From the NCBI RefSeq assembly GCF_022348085.1, contig NZ_JAKRFN010000018.1, positions 1 to 64,000 of the forward strand: DNA of 64,000 bases. The letters run 5' to 3'. The notes beneath the pieces were generated by a model that worked only from the letters and a program-made list of their open reading frames with translations, was not told the origin of the DNA and searched no databases. Positions within the stretch are counted from its first letter, which is position 1, and every line of letters begins with the position of its first letter. Origin of the DNA: Mycobacterium sp. PSTR-4-N. Its GTDB lineage: Bacteria; Actinomycetota; Actinomycetes; Mycobacteriales; Mycobacteriaceae. This document shows positions 56,840 to 64,000 of this stretch, in pieces. Made by a program: the position numbers and the translations under genes.

Positions 56840-58282
56840 GTGGCCAAGACATACGTCGGAGCACGGGTGCGTCAACTGCGCAGCGAGCGGGGATTCAGTC
56901 AGGCGGCCCTGGCCCAGATGCTCGACATCTCTCCCAGCTACCTGAACCAGATAGAGCATGACGTGCGGCCTCTGACCGTCGCGGTGCTGCTGCGCATCAC
57001 CGAGGTGTTCGGCGTCGACGCGACGTTCTTCGCCTCCCAGGACGACACCCGTCTGATCGCCGAGCTGCGCGAAGTGCTGATGGACCGTGACCTCGACGTC
57101 GACGTGGGCACAGCCGAGGTCGCCGAGATGGTCGGCGCCCATCCCGATCTCGCTCGCGCCATGGTGAACCTGCACCGTCGCTACCAACTGACCACGACCC
57201 AGCTGGCCGCGGCCACCGAGGGCCGGTTCAACGTCGCGAGCGTCAACCCGGGGGCCAGTGGCACGGGATCGATCTCGATGCCGCACGAAGAAGTTCGCGA
57301 CTACTTCTACCAGCGGCAGAACTACCTCCACGAGCTCGACACCGCGGCCGAGGAGCTGACGGCTGGGATGCGAGTGCAACGCGGTGAGCTGGCCGGCGAC
57401 CTCTCCGACAGGCTGCGCTTCGTGCACGGCGTGCGCATCATCCGCCGACAAGACCTCGGCGAAGGTGTGCTGCACCGCTTCGATCCCGCCACCAAAACAC
57501 TCGAGATCACCGCCCATCTGTCGATGGGGCAGCGGGTGTTCCGGATGGCCGCCGAGCTCGCCTACCTCGAGTACGGCGCGCTGATCGACAAGCTGACCGA
57601 CGAGGGCCACTTCACCAGCGACGAATCCCGCAGACTGGCCCGCCTCGGGTTGGCCAACTACTTCGCAGCCGCGACCGTGCTCCCCTATGCCCAGTTCCAC
57701 GAGATCGCCGAGAGCTTCCGCTACGACGTCGAGAGGCTGTCTGCCTACTACTCGACGAGTTACGAAACGATCTGTCACCGCCTGTCGACGCTGCAGCGAC
57801 CCTCGATGCGCGGCGTGCCGTTTTCGTTCGTGCGTGTCGACCGCGCGGGCAACATGTCAAAGCGTCAGTCCGCCACCGGTTTTCATTTCTCCTCCAGCGG
57901 AGGCACGTGCCCCCTGTGGAACGTCTACGAAACGTTCGCATACCCCGGCAAGATCAGTGTGCAGATCGCCGAGATGCCCGACGGCCGGGCCTACATGTGG
58001 GTGGCGCGCACGGTGGAGCGGCGCGCCTCGCGCTATGGTCAGCCGGGTAAGACGTTCGCGATCGGCCTGGGCTGCGAACTGCGGCACGCGCATCGGCTGG
58101 TCTACTCGGAAGGCCTCGACCTCAGTGGTGACCCCAAGGTTTCAGCGACGCCCATCGGGGCGGGATGCCGCGTCTGCGAGCGGGACAACTGCCCGCAGCG
58201 GGCCTTCCCCGCGCTCGGCCGCGCACTCGACATCGACGAACACCGCTCGACGGTGTCCCCGTACCTGGTGAGGCAGTCATGA
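56840..58282 (+). CDS. ramB: acyl-CoA/acetate metabolism regulator RamB
   Basis: Represses icl and related acetate genes in mycobacteria and corynebacteria. 480 residues: N-terminal XRE HTH (VRQLRSERGFSQAALAQMLD then ISPSYLNQIEHDVRPLTVAV, about 9-48), a central IrrE-like region (RMAAELAYLEYG) in which the HExxH zinc motif is lost, and a C-terminal DUF2083 domain with paired cysteines (CRVCERDNCPQ). GTG at 56840. The stop overlaps the next start (ATGA). Confidence 0.95.
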   Translation: MAKTYVGARVRQLRSERGFSQAALAQMLDISPSYLNQIEHDVRPLTVAVLLRITEVFGVDATFFASQDDTRLIAELREVLMDRDLDVDVGTAEVAEMVGAHPDLARAMVNLHRRYQLTTTQLAAATEGRFNVASVNPGASGTGSISMPHEEVRDYFYQRQNYLHELDTAAEELTAGMRVQRGELAGDLSDRLRFVHGVRIIRRQDLGEGVLHRFDPATKTLEITAHLSMGQRVFRMAAELAYLEYGALIDKLTDEGHFTSDESRRLARLGLANYFAAATVLPYAQFHEIAESFRYDVERLSAYYSTSYETICHRLSTLQRPSMRGVPFSFVRVDRAGNMSKRQSATGFHFSSSGGTCPLWNVYETFAYPGKISVQIAEMPDGRAYMWVARTVERRASRYGQPGKTFAIGLGCELRHAHRLVYSEGLDLSGDPKVSATPIGAGCRVCERDNCPQRAFPALGRALDIDEHRSTVSPYLVRQS

Positions 58283-58815
58283 GCGAACGCATCTCCCCCG
58301 GAGGGTTCAAGGAACTCGGCCCGATCAACTGGACGATCGCCAAGGTCGGCGCGCGCGGCATCCGCCGACCGCAGTTCAGCCTGATGAACGTGCTGGGCCG
58401 TCATCGCACGCTGTTCCTCGTCTGGTTGCCGCTCTCGGGGTATCTGCTGGGCGCGGGCAAGCTCTCACGGCGCGACGCCGAGTTCGTGATCCTGCGCGTG
58501 GGGCATCTGCGCGACTGCGAGTACGAGCTGCAGCAGCATCGCCGGCTGGCGCGCACCCGCGGTGTCGATGCCGCGACCCAGGCGGCGATCTTCGCCGGTC
58601 CCGACGCCGACGGCCTCACCGACCGGGAACGAACCCTGCTCACCGCCACCGACGAGTTCGTCGTCACGCGGGGCGTGTCACCCCAGACATGGCAGGCGTT
58701 GGCCCGCTACTACACACCCGCCCAGCTCATCGAATTCTGTGTGCTCACAGCGCAATACGACGGCCTGGCGGCGACCATCACCACACTGGGTGTGCCACTG
58801 GACTTCCCGGACTAG
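58279..58815 (+). CDS. carboxymuconolactone decarboxylase/AhpD-like protein (Rv0464c-like)
   Basis: A 178-residue helical CMD-fold protein: LPLSGYLLGAGKLSRRDAEF, VGHLRDCEYELQQHRRLAR and QLIEFCVLTAQYDGLA. The peroxidatic Cys-x2-Cys of true AhpD is absent (only the first Cys and the E-x-x-x-H pattern remain), so AhpD-like reductase activity is unlikely. ATG at 58279 overlaps the ramB stop. Converges with a TetR gene (4 bp overlap). Confidence 0.86.
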   Translation: MSERISPGGFKELGPINWTIAKVGARGIRRPQFSLMNVLGRHRTLFLVWLPLSGYLLGAGKLSRRDAEFVILRVGHLRDCEYELQQHRRLARTRGVDAATQAAIFAGPDADGLTDRERTLLTATDEFVVTRGVSPQTWQALARYYTPAQLIEFCVLTAQYDGLAATITTLGVPLDFPD

Positions 58816-59477
58816 CCGCCCGGCGGCGCGAGTCCTGCGAGCAGGATGTCGATGCCGGCCAGGAACTGCTCGCGATCGTCGTGGTCACGCAGCTGTGCGG
58901 CCATCCGGTGCACCACCGGATACCGCTGCGCGTCGTAGCGCTGCCATCGCTGCGCCATGTCGTCGAGAAGCGCGGCCCGGTCGGCGCCGGGCGGCCGCTG
59001 ACGGGCGTTGGCGGCGTTCTGTCCGGCCACGCCGAGAACGAAGCTGACCAGGGTCGAGCCGGCGTGGAACAGCGCCTCGTCGGCGACGCCGAGGGCGGTG
59101 AGGTGCCGGCCCACCCGCTCGTAGATCTCGACCATCGCAGGCTGCCACGGCTGCCGGACCAGGTGCGCGCCCACCCAGGGATGAGCGTCGACGGCGTCGA
59201 AGATGCCGAGCGCGACAGCGCGGATCCCGACGTCCGGGGGGTCAACGAGCCCTGAGTCGGGAAGTGCAGCGGCGATGACGCTCTCCGTCGCGGCACCGAG
59301 CAGGGCGTCTTTGTCGGCGACGTGCCAGTAGATGGCGCCGGCGCCGGTCTTCAGGCGCGCGGCGAGCGCACGGAAGGTGAGGGCGGATTCCCCGTCGTGA
59401 TCGAGGATTTCCACGGCGGCGGCAACGATGCGGTCGGTCGTCAACGCCTCAGGCCGGCGGGACGTACGGGGCGACAT
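58812..59477 (-). CDS. TetR-family repressor of the TetX-like monooxygenase
   Basis: A 221-residue TetR. HTH LTFRALAARLKTGAGAIYWHVADKD (about 34-57; the YWHV core and C-terminal all-helical domain recall TetR class repressors of efflux or drug enzymes). ATG at 59477. It is divergent from a flavin monooxygenase; the 79 bp gap holds two operator-like palindromes. M. tuberculosis has nothing comparable at this place, so the pair looks acquired or lineage-specific. Confidence 0.88.
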   Translation of the reverse strand: MSPRTSRRPEALTTDRIVAAAVEILDHDGESALTFRALAARLKTGAGAIYWHVADKDALLGAATESVIAAALPDSGLVDPPDVGIRAVALGIFDAVDAHPWVGAHLVRQPWQPAMVEIYERVGRHLTALGVADEALFHAGSTLVSFVLGVAGQNAANARQRPPGADRAALLDDMAQRWQRYDAQRYPVVHRMAAQLRDHDDREQFLAGIDILLAGLAPPGG

Positions 59478-59495
59478 GGCTCATCTTGACATTTC

Positions 59496-59510
59496 TGGAA
59501 CGTCGTTCCA
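59496..59510. promoter_or_regulatory. operator 1 of the TetR/TetX-like pair
   Basis: TGGAACGTCGTTCCA, 7-bp arms around one central base. On the minus strand it overlaps a possible TTGGAA/CAAGAT promoter of the TetR gene (17-bp spacer); on the plus strand a TTGACA (59486-59491) adjoins it. Confidence 0.65.
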
Positions 59511-59524
59511 AGCTGGCGTTAGGT

Positions 59525-59538
59525 TGGAACGTCGTCCA
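59525..59538. promoter_or_regulatory. operator 2 of the TetR/TetX-like pair
   Basis: TGGAACGTCGTCCA, a second copy 29 bp from operator 1 with one base missing from the right arm. It lies between the putative start of transcription and the ATG at 59557. Confidence 0.6.
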
Positions 59539-59556
59539 TGACGGGCGGAGTACGAG

Positions 59557-60669
59557 ATGGACACCTCGATCACGATCATCGGCGCGGGCGTGGGCGGCCT
59601 CACCCTCGCCCGGGTGCTGCATGTTCGCGGCGTCGAGGCAACGGTGTACGAAGCCGAACCGGCGCCGCAGAGTCGCAGCCAAGGCGGACAACTCGATTTG
59701 CACCGGGGCACAGGCCAATTCGCACTCGAGGTGGCGGGGCTGACGCGGGAATTCGGGTCGATCATCCACCAGGGCGCCGAGGCGGCGCTAATCGTCGGCT
59801 GCGACGGTTCCGTGCTGTTCGAGCAGGCCGATGACGGCGCCGGCGGTCGCCCCGAAGTGCTGCGTGGCGAGCTGCGTCGGATCCTCCTCGAGTCGCTGCC
59901 CGAGCACACCGTGCAGTGGGGACACAAGGTGGACCGCATCCACCCGCGTGGTGACGGTTGCCACGACGTGCTGTTCACCAACGGAAAACGGCTCACCACA
60001 ACACTTCTCGTGGGCGCTGACGGCGCATGGTCGAAGGTCCGCCCACGTCTGTCCGACGCGGTACCGACGTATTCGGGCGTCACCTTCGTCGAGACCTACC
60101 TGTACGACGCCGATACCCGCCACCCGGGCGCTGCGGCGCTGGTGGGGGCCGGCGCGATGTACGCGGTGGCGCCCGAGCGGGGCATCATCGCCCACCGCGA
60201 GGCCGGCGGAGTGCTACACGTCTACGTCGCGCTGCGGCGACCGGTCGAGTGGTTCGAGACGACGCGGTTGATCGACCGCGTCGCAGCCGAATTCGACGGG
60301 TGGGCAACACCTTTGCGGGCGTTGATCACCGAGGCCGACACCGCGCCGGTGCGCCGGCCGATCTACGCGCTCCCTGACGACCATCGCTGGCCGCCGTCGC
60401 CCGGGGTGACGCTGCTCGGTGACGCGGCGCATCTGACCGTTCCCGGCGGAGAAGGCGCGAACACCGCCATGTACGACGCCGCCGCGCTCGGTGTGGCACT
60501 TGCCGAACGACCCGGCGACATCACCGCGACCGTCGCGGCGTACGAGACCGAGATGTTCTCGCGCAGCAGGGAATCGGCGCGGGATTCGTGGGCGACGCTG
60601 GACATCCTCCTCGACGCCAGGGCACCGCAGGGGCTGGTGGAGTTCTTCGCCTCAACGGTGCAGGGCTGA
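59557..60669 (+). CDS. FAD-dependent monooxygenase of the TetX-like (tetracycline destructase) group
   Basis: A 370-residue class A flavin monooxygenase. FAD motif IIGAGVGGLTLARVL (7-21), GGQLDLHRGTGQFA, RGELRRILLESL, VGADGAWSKVR and the second FAD motif LLGDAAHLTVPGGEGANTAM. The GG-x-LDLHRGTGQ block and overall order match TetX-type enzymes that hydroxylate and inactivate tetracyclines; other aromatic substrates remain possible. ATG at 59557 with GGCGGAG upstream. Controlled by the divergent TetR. Confidence 0.88.
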   Translation: MDTSITIIGAGVGGLTLARVLHVRGVEATVYEAEPAPQSRSQGGQLDLHRGTGQFALEVAGLTREFGSIIHQGAEAALIVGCDGSVLFEQADDGAGGRPEVLRGELRRILLESLPEHTVQWGHKVDRIHPRGDGCHDVLFTNGKRLTTTLLVGADGAWSKVRPRLSDAVPTYSGVTFVETYLYDADTRHPGAAALVGAGAMYAVAPERGIIAHREAGGVLHVYVALRRPVEWFETTRLIDRVAAEFDGWATPLRALITEADTAPVRRPIYALPDDHRWPPSPGVTLLGDAAHLTVPGGEGANTAMYDAAALGVALAERPGDITATVAAYETEMFSRSRESARDSWATLDILLDARAPQGLVEFFASTVQG

Positions 60670-61764
60670 GACTGCGGCCGCGATCGCGATCCGGTCACCG
60701 CCACGGGCCTTCGCCTCGTACATCGCGGCGTCCGCCGAAGAGATCACGTCGATCAGATCGGTGCCCGTGGCCCCCGAGGCCGTGGTGGCCGCGACCCCGA
60801 TGCTCGCCGTCACGGTCGGTTGTGCGGGCGCCGCCACCGCCGCGCGCACCCGCTCGGCCACCGTCCCTGCCTGAGCCGCCGGTATCCGGTCGACCACGAG
60901 GAATTCTTCGCCGCCCCACCGCACGACGACCGCATCACTTCGCACGCTCTGGCGGATCCTGCGGGCGATCCGGATCAGCACTTCGTCGCCGACCGCGTGA
61001 CCAAGGGTGTCGTTGACCGCCTTGAACCCGTCGACGTCGATCAGCAACGCACACAGGTCCGCGCCGGCCGGTGCGCGCTCGTTGAGTTGCTTCATCGCCA
61101 CGGACAGCCCACGCCTGTTCGTCAGCTCCGTCAGCGGATCGGTCAACGATTGCTTCGAACTGCCCTGCAGCAACCAGAAACCGAACTGCAGCGCAGGCAG
61201 GATGCACGCGGTCACGACCAGCGCGATGACGGCCCGCGACACCGCGACCTGCACACCGCCGACCGCAGTGTCCGCGGCCAGCCACACCGCGACTCCACCC
61301 ACGGCCAGCACACACCAGCCGATGTGCACGAGGTGCAGTCGCGGGCCGTGGAAGAACACCACGTACGCGCCGGCGCACAACAGCAGCGGCATGCCCGACA
61401 TCGCCAGATTGGGGTCGCCGAACAGCAGTGTCGACAGGGTGATGAGGATGTCGACGTAGATCAACAGCGCGGTCGATTCGCGCAGCGTCGGCCAGGGCCG
61501 CATCGCCCAGCGCACCGCCCACACCAGCGAACCGAGCGAGACCACCGCCCAACCCACGCGGACGAGGGCACTGTCGGCCATCGGCGGTGCCACCGCGTTG
61601 ATCGCGCTGAGAAGCCCGAGCACCGCGCCGATGCCGGCGATCAGGTACCGCAGGATCGGCAGCAGGGCACGCGTACGCAGGAAGTCGATGCGCCAGTCGT
61701 AGTCATCCCGTTGATGCCACCACTGACGCAGCAAAGCCCTGACACCGCCATCCCCCACCGGCAC
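60652..61764 (-). CDS. membrane-bound diguanylate cyclase (GGDEF domain)
   Basis: A 370-residue protein. Five to six membrane helices (about 33-205) followed by a GGDEF domain (about 215-365) with an intact signature R-W-G-G-E-E-F, substrate motif DVDGFKAVNDTLGHAVGD and no obvious RxxD inhibitory site. Predicted to make cyclic di-GMP from GTP in response to a membrane signal. No EAL domain. GTG at 61764. Its tail overlaps the monooxygenase gene by 18 bp. Confidence 0.9.
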   Translation of the reverse strand: MPVGDGGVRALLRQWWHQRDDYDWRIDFLRTRALLPILRYLIAGIGAVLGLLSAINAVAPPMADSALVRVGWAVVSLGSLVWAVRWAMRPWPTLRESTALLIYVDILITLSTLLFGDPNLAMSGMPLLLCAGAYVVFFHGPRLHLVHIGWCVLAVGGVAVWLAADTAVGGVQVAVSRAVIALVVTACILPALQFGFWLLQGSSKQSLTDPLTELTNRRGLSVAMKQLNERAPAGADLCALLIDVDGFKAVNDTLGHAVGDEVLIRIARRIRQSVRSDAVVVRWGGEEFLVVDRIPAAQAGTVAERVRAAVAAPAQPTVTASIGVAATTASGATGTDLIDVISSADAAMYEAKARGGDRIAIAAAVSALHR

Positions 61765-61785
61765 ATCATGGCACCGAGTGGACGG

Positions 61786-62064
61786 CTACAAGTACGTCAC
61801 GCCCAAGACAGCCAGCGAGAACAACAACGGCGACACCGGCAGCGCCCAGCAGAACACCGCCCACGCCTCGGCTGTGCGCGACTTCTTCTGCCACTGACGC
61901 CAGCCGAGGTACCCGGACACGATCGCGACGAGGAACGACACCGCCGCCACGACCAGCACCCAGGTCGGCACATCAGACGACGCGATGGCCGCCGAGATGC
62001 CCGCCAGCCACAGCATGTGGCCGATGACCAACCCGCCGATACCGGCGATCCAGATCGCCCTCAA
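61786..62064 (-). CDS. small membrane protein after lpd (Rv0463-like)
   Basis: A 92-residue protein with three predicted helices (about 4-26, 34-54, 66-90). The counterpart in M. tuberculosis is of similar length and position. Start is a TTG at 62064 directly after the lpd TAA, implying reinitiation; no ATG would preserve the first helix. Function unknown. Confidence 0.72.
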   Translation of the reverse strand: MRAIWIAGIGGLVIGHMLWLAGISAAIASSDVPTWVLVVAAVSFLVAIVSGYLGWRQWQKKSRTAEAWAVFCWALPVSPLLFSLAVLGVTYL

Positions 62065-63459
<1,395 letters not shown>

Positions 63460-63470
63460 GCCTTACCACC

Positions 63471-63764
63471 CTAGTGGCCGCGAAGCAGCGCAGCACCCAT
63501 GGCCGCGGCCAACGGTGCCGACATGAACGCGATGGCCAGCGCGGTGACCGCGGGGCGGTCCTGCACCAGCGCCGTCAGGAGGCTTCCGACGATGCTGGCG
63601 ACGAGGTAGACGAGCACCGCGAACACCGGAACGGCCTTGTCCGGGGACTGGGCCCACCAGTGATAGAGGCCCGCACCGGCCGCGCCGGCGACCGCCCACA
63701 CCGTGACCGTGACCAGTGCGAATTTCCACCGGCTGAGATGTTCGGCGACGAGCTGCTCAGACAC
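63471..63764 (-). CDS. small membrane protein (Rv0461-like region, second half)
   Basis: A 97-residue protein with three hydrophobic helices: VTVTVWAVAGAAGAGLYHWW, VFAVLVYLVASIVGSLLTAL, and ALAIAFMSAPLAAAMGAALL. Function unknown. GTG at 63764 overlaps the end of the next gene by 8 bp. Together the two proteins are about as long as the single membrane protein I recall at this place in M. tuberculosis. Confidence 0.72.
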   Translation of the reverse strand: MSEQLVAEHLSRWKFALVTVTVWAVAGAAGAGLYHWWAQSPDKAVPVFAVLVYLVASIVGSLLTALVQDRPAVTALAIAFMSAPLAAAMGAALLRGH

Positions 63765-63999
63765 CGGCGGCCACCTGGACTGCCGTCAGCGCGCCGAGGC
63801 AACCGGGTCCGATGGCCACCACCAGCGCACCGACGGCGGTGGCCCAGCGCCGGCCGGACACCAGGATCGTCAGCGTGCCGAGGAGGCTCGGGATGCCGAC
63901 CGCGAGCGCGACGACGGCAGCGGGCTTCAGGGTGGTGGAGACCTCGCCCGCGACGAACAGGGCACCGGCGACTCCGAGGGCGACGCCGATGAGCATCAC
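63757..63999 (-). CDS. small membrane protein, start at or beyond the window edge
   Basis: 80 residues visible: three hydrophobic stretches (IGVALGVAGALFVAGEV, PAAVVALAVGIPSLLGTLTI, ATAVGALVVAIGPGCLGALT). GTG at 63999 and ATG at 63996 are possible starts, but the frame is open to the last base, so the gene may begin outside the window. Function unknown; coupled to the next membrane gene. Confidence 0.65.
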   Translation of the reverse strand: MMLIGVALGVAGALFVAGEVSTTLKPAAVVALAVGIPSLLGTLTILVSGRRWATAVGALVVAIGPGCLGALTAVQVAAGV

Positions 64000-64000
64000 C

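Noticed and set aside
58279..58815. Alkyl hydroperoxide reductase AhpD
   Set aside because: The Cys-x2-Cys redox pair is missing; only the CMD fold is supported.

Overview
The window is high-GC actinobacterial chromosome and almost certainly from a non-tuberculous, probably rapid-growing Mycobacterium (Mycolicibacterium). Gene content and order follow the M. tuberculosis Rv0461-Rv0514 block read backwards: heme operon, serB1/hadD, proC, ppx, senX3-regX3, mshA, murB, deoC, hbhA, fadB2, icl, ramB, lpd. Mycobacterial hallmarks include mycothiol synthesis (mshA), heparin-binding haemagglutinin, RamB, the ribosomal mini-protein bS22 and many apparently leaderless starts with a TANNNT -10 box 7-8 nt upstream.

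Layout. 1-0.4 kb: the 5' end of an IS110-family element with a possible bridge RNA. 0.4-7.4 kb (minus): a tightly coupled operon, glutaredoxin-like protein, hemA, hemC, hemD, hemB and four small membrane proteins. 7.4-17.7 kb: serB1-like, hadD, an acyltransferase, a galE2-like SDR, bS22, an excisionase-like HTH, proC, a thioesterase, a TIM-barrel isomerase, an acidic membrane protein, ppx, a Cys-rich protein and a YCII protein. The cmaA2 gene that sits beside hadD in M. tuberculosis is absent.

17.6-33.1 kb is the accessory part: a glycan island of 12 genes. Ten genes are joined by short overlaps or a 23 bp gap in one minus-strand operon: four GT2 glycosyltransferases, a Wzx-type flippase fused to a GH16 glycanase, a multi-membrane GT-C/polymerase candidate, a sugar C-methyltransferase, a glucose-1-phosphate cytidylyltransferase-like enzyme, a PIG-L deacetylase and an NAD epimerase. 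An RmlC-like epimerase (plus strand) and an 811-residue methyltransferase-like/aminotransferase fusion complete it. The island is bordered upstream by a 525 bp AT-richer region with an exact TGTGA-N6-TCACA CRP-type site. It looks like a system that makes, exports and trims a surface polysaccharide or glycolipid carrying an unusual branched amino/deoxy sugar.

33.1-42.5 kb: regX3, senX3 (PHO-like box upstream), gpm, a YbjN protein, mshA, a ROK regulator preceded by a polycysteine leader peptide (a likely cysteine attenuator for mycothiol synthesis), an SDR, an L,D-transpeptidase lipoprotein and murB. 42.5-46.7 kb (plus): DUF2505, a methyltransferase-like protein, then a guanidine-III riboswitch directly in front of an agmatinase-family gene that is better read as guanidine hydrolase, a nitrilase-family amidase and a DUF2993-like protein. 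46.7-50.7 kb (minus): deoC, two small proteins, hbhA and its HTH regulator, DUF445. 50.8-64 kb: TetR, PPK2, a DUF559 gene framed by inverted repeats, fadB2, icl, a thioesterase, ramB, an AhpD-like protein, a TetR/TetX-like divergent pair with two operator copies, a membrane GGDEF cyclase, lpd and small membrane proteins.
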